Assembly: GCF_020531965.1 (NCBI RefSeq)
Contig: NZ_JAJAWH010000005.1
Coordinates: 1 to 64,000, forward strand
DNA length: 64,000 nt
Direction: 5' to 3'
Source: Pseudorhizobium xiangyangii
GTDB taxonomy: Bacteria; Pseudomonadota; Alphaproteobacteria; Rhizobiales; Rhizobiaceae
Position numbers and translations under genes: made by a program. Positions 55,048 to 63,582 of the stretch are shown here, in pieces. A model generated the notes under the pieces. That model did no database searches. It worked only from the letters and a program-made list of their open reading frames with translations, and was not told where the DNA came from. How positions within the stretch are numbered: the stretch's first letter is position 1; each line of letters begins with the position of its first letter.

Positions 55048-55800
55048 TCAGATTTCCTGGCCGCAGGCGCGGCGGAAGCGCCGCACCGTCTCCGCCATCC
55101 CAAATTCGAGAGCATCCGCAGTCAGGCCGTGCCCGATCGAGACTTCCGCGAGAGAAGGAATACGCTTCACCAGAGCCGGCAGGTTGGCAACCGTCAGGTC
55201 GTGCCCGGCATTGACGCCAAGACCCTCGGCATGGGCGGCATCCGCCGTCCGCCCGAGCTTCTCGATGATCCCCACAGCGCGCTCCGTATGATCGAAGCAG
55301 CCGCCATAGGGGCCGGTATAGAGCTCTATCCTGTCGGCACCCGTGGCCTTTGCCAGCCTGACCGCCTCCACGTCACCGTCACCGTCAGCGAACAGCGAGA
55401 CACGCATGCCCCTCGCCTTAAGCCGCGCGACGATGGGCTTCAGCATCTCGCCCTGAGCGCGAAAGTCGAAACCGTGATCCGACGTTGCCTGTGCGGGATC
55501 GTCCGGGACCAGCGTCACCTGCTCCGGCTCGGCACGCTCGCAAAGTTCCAGAAAATCCTCGCTCGGATAGCCTTCGATGTTGAACTCCGCCTGCGGGAAT
55601 TCGTCATCGATCAGTGCCCGGATGACCGGCAGATCGGAAAAGCGGACATGCCGCTGGTCGGGCCGCGGATGCACCGTTAGGCCGCTGGCACCCGCCTGCA
55701 GCGCAATGCGGCCCAGATGCTCGAGGCTCGGCCACGGCAGGTCGCGACGGTTGCGCAGCATGGCGATGGCATTGATGTTGACCGAAAGCTTGGTGGGCAT
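55048..55800 (-). CDS. pdxJ: pyridoxine 5'-phosphate synthase
   Basis: A 250-residue TIM-barrel enzyme that condenses 1-deoxy-D-xylulose 5-phosphate and 3-amino-2-oxopropyl phosphate to pyridoxine phosphate. The conserved [20 protein letters not shown] opening, [12 protein letters not shown] with the active-site His, and [10 protein letters not shown] near the end fit PdxJ. It stands alone between ndh and the RecD-like helicase on the minus strand. The product cofactor serves the several PLP enzymes in this window. Confidence 0.95.
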   Translation of the reverse strand: MPTKLSVNINAIAMLRNRRDLPWPSLEHLGRIALQAGASGLTVHPRPDQRHVRFSDLPVIRALIDDEFPQAEFNIEGYPSEDFLELCERAEPEQVTLVPDDPAQATSDHGFDFRAQGEMLKPIVARLKARGMRVSLFADGDGDVEAVRLAKATGADRIELYTGPYGGCFDHTERAVGIIEKLGRTADAAHAEGLGVNAGHDLTVANLPALVKRIPSLAEVSIGHGLTADALEFGMAETVRRFRRACGQEI

Positions 55801-55902
55801 GGCGAGCCGTCCGTGTAAAACGATGTTCCCTGCTTAGTCCAAGCTCGCCTCGAAGGCCAACCGCTTTCGCAACTCCAACCATTGAAACTTTTGATGAGAC
55901 GC

Positions 55903-57030
55903 TTACCGAACGATGGTCAGCGTCTCCGCCGCACGGGTAATCGCCGTATAGAGCCAGCGCTCGCGGGTATCGCGAAACGCCCAGCTCTCGTCGAACAATA
56001 CAACATTGTTCCACTGCGAGCCCTGCGCCTTGTGCACGGTAAGCGCATAGCCGTAATCGAACTCGTCGTATCGCTTGCGCGTCGACCAGGGGATTTCGCC
56101 GTCGACATTCTCGAAGGACTGCTTCAGCAGCTTGATCTTCGCAGCACCGCGATCCATGTCGTCGTCTTCCGGTCGGATCATCAGGTTGATGCCCGGCTTC
56201 ACCGTTTCCCTGGAAGAACTCATCACCTGCCAGAGCGAGCCGTTGAGCAGGCCCTTGGCCGGATCATTGCGCAGGCAGACCAGCTTGTCGCCGGACTGCG
56301 GATATTCCGTTGCAAAACCCTTCAGTTCGCGAAGCCGGTGATTGTAGCGCTTTCGCGTCTTGTTGGTGCCGACCAGCACCTGGTCGGCCTCGAGCACCAG
56401 CTCCTGGTTCACGTCGTGGCGCGAAATCACCTTGGCGGTACCGTAGTCGCCGTGCATGATCTCGTTGCCTTCGCGGACGTTCATCGCAAGCTGGATGATC
56501 GGGTTGTCACGCGCCTGCCGATGGATATCGGTCAGGAGATAGTCGGGCTCCTGCTCGGTGAAGAAACCGCCGCCCGTAACCGGTGGAAGCTGTCCGGGGT
56601 CGCCGAGCACCAGGATCGGCGTGCCGAAGCTCATCACGTCGCGACCGAGCTGCTCGTCAACCATCGAGCACTCGTCGATCACGATCAGCGCAGCCTTTGC
56701 CAGCGGGCTCTGGCGGTTGATGGAGAACATCGGCGAGACGGACGTCTTGCCCGTCTCCTCGTTCTCAACCTCTTCCTCGCCGCGTGGCCGATAGATCAGG
56801 GAATGGATCGTCCTGGCATTCTTCGCGCCACGCGATCGTAGCACCTGTGCCGCCTTGCCGGTGAAGGCGGCGAACAGCACGTCGCCGTCGACATGCTCCG
56901 CGAAATACTTGGCGAGCGTCGTCTTGCCGGTGCCGGCATAGCCAAACAGCCTGAAAACCTGCTGGCGTCCGTCCTTCAGCCAGCGTGAAACGGCTTGAAG
57001 GGCCTCATCCTGTTGCGGTGCAAATTGCAT
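55903..57030 (-). CDS. RecD-like ATP-dependent helicase (superfamily 1)
   Basis: A 375-residue SF1B helicase, short form. Walker A is GYAGTGKTTLAKYFAEHV (about 27), motif II is VIDECSMVDEQLGRD, motif III contains LVLGDPGQLPPV, and the C-terminal motif VI region is YALTVHKAQGSQWNNVVLFD with ITRAAETL. It resembles the RecD2/PIF1-related helicases without an N-terminal extension. It is not accompanied by recB/recC. GAGAGGGG is almost adjacent to the ATG at 57030. Confidence 0.9.
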   Translation of the reverse strand: MQFAPQQDEALQAVSRWLKDGRQQVFRLFGYAGTGKTTLAKYFAEHVDGDVLFAAFTGKAAQVLRSRGAKNARTIHSLIYRPRGEEEVENEETGKTSVSPMFSINRQSPLAKAALIVIDECSMVDEQLGRDVMSFGTPILVLGDPGQLPPVTGGGFFTEQEPDYLLTDIHRQARDNPIIQLAMNVREGNEIMHGDYGTAKVISRHDVNQELVLEADQVLVGTNKTRKRYNHRLRELKGFATEYPQSGDKLVCLRNDPAKGLLNGSLWQVMSSSRETVKPGINLMIRPEDDDMDRGAAKIKLLKQSFENVDGEIPWSTRKRYDEFDYGYALTVHKAQGSQWNNVVLFDESWAFRDTRERWLYTAITRAAETLTIVR

Positions 57031-57141
57031 CCCCTCTCTTGGCAGGATTCGAGGACCTGCGGCAAGAACAAATGCAGAAAATATGACTTTCGTGAACAGC
57101 TTGTCCGGTCAATCACTTCGTCGCAGAGGAATGAATACGGG

Positions 57142-57735
57142 TTATCTCAGCATCGGCCAGAGGCTGATCACGAGCAACAGGGCCATTGTGATGTTGAACC
57201 ATTTCAAACGCACCGGCACCGATAGCCAGTCGCGAAGTGCCGAACCGAAGCCGGCCCAGGTGGAGACACTCGGCAGGTTCACCAACGCGAAGGCAACGCC
57301 GACGAGAAGGACCGTCGGGATGTAATAGGCGGGATTTGTGTAGGTCGCCATCGCGGTGACGGCCATGACCCATGCCTTGGGATTGACCCACTGAAAGGCC
57401 GCCGCGCCGAGGAAGGTCATCGGTCTGGCACCCGCACTTCCTTCCGAAAGGCTGCGCGAGGTGCCGATCTTCCAGGCAATCCAGACCAGATAGGCGCCGC
57501 CGGCGAACTTCAGCACCGTATAGACCAGCGGCACGCTCTGCATCAGCGCGCCGAGCCCCAGCCCGACCCCTATCAACAGCGACAGGAACCCGACGCCGAT
57601 CCCCAGCATGTGCGGAATGGTGCGGCGAAACCCAAAGTTCACACCGGAGGCAAACAGCATCATGTTGTTCGGTCCGGGCGTTATCGAGGTCGTAAAGGCG
57701 AACAGGACCAAAGCCAGAAATGTGTCCAGCGGCAT
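57142..57735 (-). CDS. LysE family exporter
   Basis: A 197-residue membrane protein with six hydrophobic segments. ITPGPNNMMLFASGVNFGFR in the first loop and FQWVNPKAWVMAVTAMATY in the middle are LysE/RhtB/Cmr hallmarks. GGGAGA precedes the ATG. It is a different subgroup from the exporter at 18788. Substrate unknown. Divergent from the aldo-keto reductase gene. Confidence 0.9.
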   Translation of the reverse strand: MPLDTFLALVLFAFTTSITPGPNNMMLFASGVNFGFRRTIPHMLGIGVGFLSLLIGVGLGLGALMQSVPLVYTVLKFAGGAYLVWIAWKIGTSRSLSEGSAGARPMTFLGAAAFQWVNPKAWVMAVTAMATYTNPAYYIPTVLLVGVAFALVNLPSVSTWAGFGSALRDWLSVPVRLKWFNITMALLLVISLWPMLR

Positions 57736-57913
57736 GAAGTCTCCCAGACGGCAATAGTTTGATTGTCAACAACGCCATCTCGTTCAGTGCCACTAGTTTT
57801 GGCGGATGACGCAGGACAGGTTTAGGCCCAAATCCGGGCCTCATCAAGCGGCCTTGGCAGCTTGCCGGTACGCCTTATCTATTCTCGACCCTTGCAAATC
57901 CGGAAGCGACTTC

Positions 57914-58762
57914 ATGACTGACGACACTCTTCCCACAGTCACCCTTAGAAACGGCGTCTCCCTGCCTGCGCTGGGCCTCGGCACATGGCAGATGGGAGAG
58001 GATCGCCGGCTGGCCGAAAAGGAGACCGATGCGCTGAAGCACGGCATCGACATCGGCCTGACGCTCATCGATACGGCCGAGATGTATGGCGAAGGCGCAG
58101 CCGAGGAAATTGTCGGGCAGGCCATAGAGGGACGCCGGCAGGACCTCTTTCTCGTCAGCAAGGTCTACCCCTGGAACGCCAGCCATGAAGGCACGATCGC
58201 CGCCTGCGAACGCAGCCTGAGGCGGATGAAGACGGACCATATCGACCTCTATCTCCTTCACTGGCGTGGCGAGCATTCGCTGGAGGAGACGGTCGGTGCC
58301 TTCGAGGAGCTTCGCCGGCAGGGAAAGATCGGCGCCTGGGGGGTATCGAACTTCGACCTCGGCGACATGGAGGAGCTTCTGGCGCTGCCCGATGGCATCA
58401 ACTGCGCCGTCAATCAGGTGCTCTACAACCTCTCCCGCCGCGGTATCGAATACGACCTATTGCCATGGTGCCAGGAGCGCGGCATTGCGGTCATGGCCTA
58501 TTCTCCTATCGAACAGGGCCGCCTTGCCCGCAACGACGCGCTGATCCACATCGCCGAGGCCTATCAGGCGACGCCGGCACAGATCGCGCTGGCCTTCCTC
58601 CTGGAGCGGGACGGCGTGATCGCCATCCCGAAATCGTCTCGCCCCGAACGGGTCACCGAGAACCGCCAGGCGGCATCGATCGAGCTGACGGACGAGGATC
58701 TCGACGCCCTGGACGCCGCCTTCCCGCCACCCAACCAGTCGATACCGCTGGAGATGATCTAG
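57914..58762 (+). CDS. aldo/keto reductase
   Basis: A 282-residue NADPH-dependent TIM-barrel reductase. The catalytic tetrad is visible: Asp in [11 protein letters not shown], Tyr of the same motif, Lys in [11 protein letters not shown] and His in YLLHWRGEH. The cofactor region is [15 protein letters not shown]. It belongs to the YeaE/2,5-diketo-gluconate reductase-like group. Substrate unknown. The ATG at 57914 follows GGAAG. Confidence 0.92.
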   Translation: MTDDTLPTVTLRNGVSLPALGLGTWQMGEDRRLAEKETDALKHGIDIGLTLIDTAEMYGEGAAEEIVGQAIEGRRQDLFLVSKVYPWNASHEGTIAACERSLRRMKTDHIDLYLLHWRGEHSLEETVGAFEELRRQGKIGAWGVSNFDLGDMEELLALPDGINCAVNQVLYNLSRRGIEYDLLPWCQERGIAVMAYSPIEQGRLARNDALIHIAEAYQATPAQIALAFLLERDGVIAIPKSSRPERVTENRQAASIELTDEDLDALDAAFPPPNQSIPLEMI

Positions 58763-58771
58763 ACCTTCGAC

Positions 58772-59344
58772 TTACATGCCCTGCGGGCCGCGATTCATCG
58801 CGGCGATGCCCGTGCGGCAGATCTCGATCAGGCCGAGCGGCTTGAGGATCGCCACGAACTGGTCGATCTTCGACGACTTGCCGGTGATCTCCAGGACGAA
58901 ATGCTCGACCGTCGCGTCGACCACCTTGGCCTGGAAGGCGTCGGCCAGACGCAGCGTTTCTGCACGATGTTCGCCGGAACCGACGACCTTGATCAGGGCA
59001 ACTTCCCGTTCGATCGGCCGTTCCTGTCCCAGGTCCTTGGCGCGGACCGTCAGGTCCACCACCCGGTGCACCGGCACGATCCGCTCCAGTTGCGCCTTGA
59101 TCTGCTCCAGAACGGACGGCGTGCCGCGCGTGACGATGGTGATGCGCGAAAGGTGCGCTTCGTGCTCGGTCTCGGATACGGTCAGGCTTTCGATATTGTA
59201 GCCCCGGCCGGAAAAGAGGCCGATGACGCGAGCGAGCACGCCCGGCTCATTGCTGACGAGAACCGAAAGCGTATGGTTTTCCGCCTTGGCGGTTTCCGGC
59301 GTGATGAAGTAGGCGGAGCCGGTCGGTTGTTGATGGGCATTCAT
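58772..59344 (-). CDS. ilvH: acetolactate synthase small (regulatory) subunit
   Basis: A 190-residue regulatory subunit with an N-terminal ACT domain (about 22-100), HTLSVLVSNEPGVLARVIGLF, and a second ACT-like domain. It gives valine sensitivity and activates the catalytic subunit. It is encoded 47 bp downstream of ilvB on the same strand, forming the ilvBH operon under the attenuator at 61219-61334. Confidence 0.96.
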   Translation of the reverse strand: MNAHQQPTGSAYFITPETAKAENHTLSVLVSNEPGVLARVIGLFSGRGYNIESLTVSETEHEAHLSRITIVTRGTPSVLEQIKAQLERIVPVHRVVDLTVRAKDLGQERPIEREVALIKVVGSGEHRAETLRLADAFQAKVVDATVEHFVLEITGKSSKIDQFVAILKPLGLIEICRTGIAAMNRGPQGM

Positions 59345-59391
59345 TGCTTTGTGTCCGTTAATTCAGGATTTGCTTCAACAAGACGGCTCGA

Positions 59392-61182
59392 TCAGACGAG
59401 CTGCCGACCCCTGGCATCTATGGCATTGGCAACTGCTTCGTCGGTAGCCTCGTCAGGCAACAGCATCTCGTTATGCGCCTTGCCGGACGGGATCATCGGA
59501 AAGCAGTTGGCGAGGTTTGCAACACGGCAGTCGAAGATGACCGGCCTGTTCACCGCGATCATCTCCTCGATCTTGCCATCCAATTCCGCGGGCTTGTCGC
59601 AATATATGCCGACTGCGCCGTAGGCTTCAGCAAGCTTAACGAAATCCGGCATCGCCTCGGTGTAGGAGTTAGACAGGCGGTTGCCGTGGAGCAACTGCTG
59701 CCACTGGCGGACCATCCCCATGTACTGGTTGTTCAGGATGAAAATCTTGACCGGCAGATTGTGCTGGATGGCGCAGGACATTTCCTGAATGCACATCTGG
59801 ATTGAGGCATCTCCGGCAATGTCGATAACCAGGGCTTCCGGATGCGCAACCTGAACGCCGATGGCAGCAGGCAGGCCGTAACCCATGGTACCGAGACCAC
59901 CCGAGGTCAGCCAGTGGTGAGGCTCCTCGAAACCGAAGAACTGCGCCGCCCACATCTGGTGCTGGCCGACTTCGGTGGTGATGTACGTGTCCCTGCCCTT
60001 CGACAGTTCATAGAGCCGCTGGATGGCGTATTGCGGCATGATCACGTCACTGGATGGCTTGTAGGCGAAGGAGTTGCGTGCGCGCCAACGCTCGATATTG
60101 CTCCACCACTCCTGCGTCTGGCTCTTTTCCGGCTTCTTGGGCAGCGCCCGCCACAGACGAACCATGTCCTCCATAACCTGGCCGACATCGCCGATGATCG
60201 GCACGTCGACGCGAACATTCTTGTTGATCGAAGACGGATCGATATCGACGTGGATCTTGTGAGAATTCGGCGAAAACGCGTTCAACCGGCCGGTGATGCG
60301 GTCGTCGAAGCGCGCGCCGATGCACACCATGACGTCGCAATCGTGCATCGCCATGTTTGCTTCGTAGGAACCGTGCATGCCAAGCATACCGAGCCAGTTC
60401 TTACCCGATGCGGGGTAGGTTCCGAGACCCATCAACGTCGACGTGATCGGAAAGCCCGTCAGTTCCACCAGTTCCCGCAGCAGGCGCGAAGCCTCCGGAC
60501 CGGAATTGACGACACCGCCACCCGTGTAGAAGACAGGTCGACGGGCCGTCGCCATCAATTCGATCGCAGCCTGGATCGCCTTGATATCGCCCTGCACCAC
60601 CGGCTTGTAGCTGCTGTTTACCGGTGTCTCGCCGGGCGGCGTATAGGTTCCGGTCGCGAACTGGATGTCCTTCGGGACATCGACGACGACCGGTCCCGGA
60701 CGACCCGTCTGGGCGATCCTGAAGGCCTCGTGGATGACTCCCGCCAGTTCGTTCACGTCCTTCACCAGCCAGTTGTGCTTGGTGCAGGGACGGGTGATCC
60801 CGACGGTATCGCATTCCTGGAAGGCGTCAGAGCCGATCAGCGTGGTTGGAACCTGACCGGAGATGCAGACGAGAGGAACTGAATCCATCAGCGCGTCCTG
60901 CAGCGGCGTCACTGCATTGGTGGCACCCGGACCGGAGGTGACCAACATGACCCCGACCTTGCCGGTGGAGCGCGCATAGCCCTCGGCAGCATGTCCTGCG
61001 CCCTGCTCGTGGCGCACGAGGATGTGCTGGATATCGTCCTGCTGGAAGATCTCATCATAGATCGGCAGGACAGCACCACCCGGATATCCGAAGATATGCT
61101 CCACCCCGTTGTCCTTCAGCGCCCTCAGAACGATCTCCGCGCCCGTCATCTGATTGTTGCTATCCGTCATGTCCCAGTCCAT
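59392..61182 (-). CDS. ilvB: acetolactate synthase large (catalytic) subunit
   Basis: A 596-residue thiamin-diphosphate enzyme condensing two pyruvates, or pyruvate with 2-oxobutyrate, at the start of branched-chain amino acid synthesis. The ThDP-activating Glu lies in VRHEQGAGHAAEGYAR. The cofactor motif is GDASIQMCIQEM with the Asn in FILNNQYMGMVRQW, and the FAD-binding middle domain includes GMLGMHGSYEANMAM. An in-frame Met at 61170 (MTDSNNQMTG) matches the usual N-terminus and may be the real start. The leader region upstream contains a complete attenuator. Confidence 0.97.
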   Translation of the reverse strand: MDWDMTDSNNQMTGAEIVLRALKDNGVEHIFGYPGGAVLPIYDEIFQQDDIQHILVRHEQGAGHAAEGYARSTGKVGVMLVTSGPGATNAVTPLQDALMDSVPLVCISGQVPTTLIGSDAFQECDTVGITRPCTKHNWLVKDVNELAGVIHEAFRIAQTGRPGPVVVDVPKDIQFATGTYTPPGETPVNSSYKPVVQGDIKAIQAAIELMATARRPVFYTGGGVVNSGPEASRLLRELVELTGFPITSTLMGLGTYPASGKNWLGMLGMHGSYEANMAMHDCDVMVCIGARFDDRITGRLNAFSPNSHKIHVDIDPSSINKNVRVDVPIIGDVGQVMEDMVRLWRALPKKPEKSQTQEWWSNIERWRARNSFAYKPSSDVIMPQYAIQRLYELSKGRDTYITTEVGQHQMWAAQFFGFEEPHHWLTSGGLGTMGYGLPAAIGVQVAHPEALVIDIAGDASIQMCIQEMSCAIQHNLPVKIFILNNQYMGMVRQWQQLLHGNRLSNSYTEAMPDFVKLAEAYGAVGIYCDKPAELDGKIEEMIAVNRPVIFDCRVANLANCFPMIPSGKAHNEMLLPDEATDEAVANAIDARGRQLV

Positions 61183-61218
61183 TCGCTGCTGATGTCTGCT
61201 TTACCGTGATCGAGGCAT

Positions 61219-61242
61219 AAAAAAAGGCCCCTTTGAGGAGCC
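61219..61242 (-). terminator. attenuator terminator of the ilvBH operon
   Basis: On the minus strand GGCTCC, loop TCAAA, GGGGCC (one G.U), then seven U. It lies 37 nt before ilvB and downstream of a leader peptide, so it is a regulated terminator rather than the end of a gene. Confidence 0.88.
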
Positions 61243-61251
61243 TGTCTTTCC

Positions 61252-61299
61252 GCGCATGGGTGGCTAACGCCGGATGGTTAAACCATCCTGCCCATGCGC
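61252..61299 (-). promoter_or_regulatory. leader RNA hairpins of the ilvBH attenuator
   Basis: GCGCATGGG (61299-61291) pairs with CCCATGCGC (61260-61252). Inside it GGATGG (61288-61283) pairs with CCATCC (61277-61272). They overlap the end of the leader peptide frame, so a ribosome stalled at the Leu-Ile-Val-Val codons would open them. This is the expected geometry of a pause/antiterminator element; exact alternative pairing needs folding. Confidence 0.7.
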
Positions 61300-61334
61300 G
61301 CTCCCACCACAATAAGTGCGTTCGAAATCTTCAT
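61278..61334 (-). CDS. ilv leader peptide (18 aa)
   Basis: The 18-codon frame MKISNALIVVGARMGRMV ends at TAA within the leader hairpins. It contains consecutive Leu-Ile-Val-Val codons (CTT ATT GTG GTG), the classic sensing run for branched-chain aminoacyl-tRNA supply, and starts immediately after the promoter with no ribosome binding site. It regulates ilvBH by ribosome stalling. Confidence 0.85.
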   Translation of the reverse strand: MKISNALIVVGARMGRMV

Positions 61335-61342
61335 GGGAATGA

Positions 61343-61371
61343 GTGTTAGACAGATAATTGCGTACAGTCAA
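61343..61371 (-). promoter_or_regulatory. promoter of the ilvBH leader
   Basis: TTGACT (61371-61366), a 17-nt spacer and TAACAC (61348-61343). A start point 6-9 nt after the -10 box falls at or within about 3 nt of the leader ATG at 61334, implying a leaderless or nearly leaderless message. Confidence 0.7.
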
Positions 61372-61533
61372 CGCAACTTGTACCAAAAATTACCGACAAT
61401 GGCGCATGCGCCGGCTCCACATCTCCGCGGCACCGCTACACCACTTATTAAACCGGCTGCGCTACTGTTTTGGCAGGTCAGCGGTCTGAGAGGTCCGCAA
61501 ACGCTTCCGCCAACCTGATGATGAGGCGACACT

Positions 61534-63582
61534 TTGCTCAACAACGACCTGCACCGTTCCGTATCGGCTGGCGAGCATGACCGCCGCGACACTGATAAGC
61601 CCGGAAATCGCATGCTGGGCCGCGTCGTCGCCTGCAACGGCGCACGTGCGACGATTGCAGCCGTTGCCGAGAAAGGCGAAACCAATCTCACGGAGCTCTG
61701 GTCCGTCGGCCGCCTGATCTCGATCACCGTCGGCAGGAACCGGGTCGTGGCGCTCGCCTATGCCATAAAGACGGAATCGGACACCTGGGCCGATCAGGAA
61801 AACAATGACTTCCGGATTGAAGCTGAGCTTCTGGGCGAAGTTCGCGTCGGCCCCGACGGCCGTGAGGAATTCTCCAGCGGCATTTCCCACTATCCGTACC
61901 TCGGAGCCATCGCCCACCGCATTCGCTCCTCTGACCTTTTGCGCATCTACGACGCCGGCAAGAATGACACCTGCGTCATCGGCAAGCTCACGCAGGACAA
62001 GAGCATCGATGCGGCGATCCACGTCCCTTCGATGCTGTCGAAGCATTTCGCGATCGTCGGATCGACGGGGGTCGGCAAATCGACAGCCGTCTCACTCATC
62101 CTCCACAAGGCGATAGAATCCGATCCGAAGCTGCGTGTGCTCATCCTTGACCCGCACAACGAGTTTGCTGCTGCCTTCCCCGATCACTCGGTCGTCATCG
62201 ACACAGAAACCCTGGACCTGCCGTTCTGGCTGATGAAGCTCGAGGAGTTTACGGAAGTCCTCTACCGCGGCCGGGTGGCGATCGCCGATGAACTGGACAT
62301 CCTTCGCGACCTGATTCCGGAGGCCAAGCGCGCCTTCCGCGGCGGGGATTCGAGCCTGATGCGCCGGACGACCGAGAAAAGCTCGATCACCGCAGACACG
62401 CCTGTGCCCTATCGCATGGCGGACCTGCTGGCACTGATCGACGAGCGCATCGGCCGCCTGGAAGGCCGTGGCGAGAAACCGGTCCTGCGTTCGCTGAAGA
62501 TGCGGATCATTTCGGCCATCAACGACCCGCGCTATCACTTCATGTTCTCCAACAATACGATCCAAGACACGATCATGGAGACCATCGCGCATATCTTCCG
62601 CATCCCGGGCGGAGATAGACCGATATGCACATTCCAGCTGGCCGGCATCCCTTCCGAGGTCGTCAACTCGGTTGCCTCCATTCTATGCCGCATGGCCTTC
62701 GAACTCGCACTGTGGAGCAATGGCGCCATCCATATGCTCGTCGTCTGCGAGGAAGCCCACCGCTACGTTCCCGCCGATTCCGAGCGAGGCTTTTTCCCGA
62801 CGCGGCAGGCCATATCGAGGATAGCGAAGGAGGGTCGCAAATACGGCGTATCGCTCGGGATTATCACCCAGCGCCCGGGCGAGCTCGACCAGACAATCCT
62901 CTCGCAGTGCTCTACCCTGTTTGCCATGCGGCTCGCGAACGATCGCGACCAGGAAATCATCCGCTCCGCCATTCCCAACTCTTCCATCTCGACGCTGAGC
63001 TTCCTGTCGTCGCTCGGCAATGGAGAAGCGATCGCGTTCGGCGAGGCAATTTCGGTGCCCATGCGCCTGCAGTTTGCCCGGGTTGAAGACAAGCACCTTC
63101 CGAAAGCACATGGCGTACTCGACAAGGGCTCCGAAGAAACACCGGATACGATCGACCTCCGCAACATCGTGGCGCGCATGCGCTCGGTGACTGGCCCCGA
63201 TATCAACGCGTTCAAGCAGGGCTACGAGCAATCCGAATTTTTCGACACGATGGGTTCCGCGGGCAGTGAAGACACACCGGACGTCTGCGGCGACAGCGAT
63301 CTGGATCGCTGGGCCCGTAGCGTCAACGAGCCCTCGCTCACAACGGGCGCCGGATCACCGGAGCCTTATCGCCCCGACATGCTGCCTCGCTCGAGCCCGG
63401 CCTCCACATTTGCGCCGTCTGCCGCACTGGCCCGGGAAAATCCAACTGAGCGGCAGCAGCCTGCCTATCGTGCGTTCGGAGGCGAAAGTGGCATTCACCC
63501 GCCGCAGCCACTGCGCCGCGAAGGCTCGTTGCGCGACACTCTCCTGAAAAAGCCGCTGAGCAGCCTCTACGACAAGGGGTAA
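61534..63582 (+). CDS. HerA-like ATPase with HAS-barrel
   Basis: A 682-residue hexameric ATPase. The N-terminal HAS-barrel (about 20-110, with LGRVVACNGARATI) precedes the RecA-type core: Walker A VGSTGVGKSTAVSLIL (about 177), DPHNEF, and Walker B HMLVVCEEAHRYV. The SRIAKEGRKYGVSLGIITQR and RLANDRDQ segments are HerA hallmarks. A disordered C-terminal tail covers about the last 130 residues. The TTG start at 61534 has GAGG 7 nt upstream. No NurA gene is adjacent. It ends 16 bp inside the convergent miaA gene. Confidence 0.88.
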   Translation: MLNNDLHRSVSAGEHDRRDTDKPGNRMLGRVVACNGARATIAAVAEKGETNLTELWSVGRLISITVGRNRVVALAYAIKTESDTWADQENNDFRIEAELLGEVRVGPDGREEFSSGISHYPYLGAIAHRIRSSDLLRIYDAGKNDTCVIGKLTQDKSIDAAIHVPSMLSKHFAIVGSTGVGKSTAVSLILHKAIESDPKLRVLILDPHNEFAAAFPDHSVVIDTETLDLPFWLMKLEEFTEVLYRGRVAIADELDILRDLIPEAKRAFRGGDSSLMRRTTEKSSITADTPVPYRMADLLALIDERIGRLEGRGEKPVLRSLKMRIISAINDPRYHFMFSNNTIQDTIMETIAHIFRIPGGDRPICTFQLAGIPSEVVNSVASILCRMAFELALWSNGAIHMLVVCEEAHRYVPADSERGFFPTRQAISRIAKEGRKYGVSLGIITQRPGELDQTILSQCSTLFAMRLANDRDQEIIRSAIPNSSISTLSFLSSLGNGEAIAFGEAISVPMRLQFARVEDKHLPKAHGVLDKGSEETPDTIDLRNIVARMRSVTGPDINAFKQGYEQSEFFDTMGSAGSEDTPDVCGDSDLDRWARSVNEPSLTTGAGSPEPYRPDMLPRSSPASTFAPSAALARENPTERQQPAYRAFGGESGIHPPQPLRREGSLRDTLLKKPLSSLYDKG

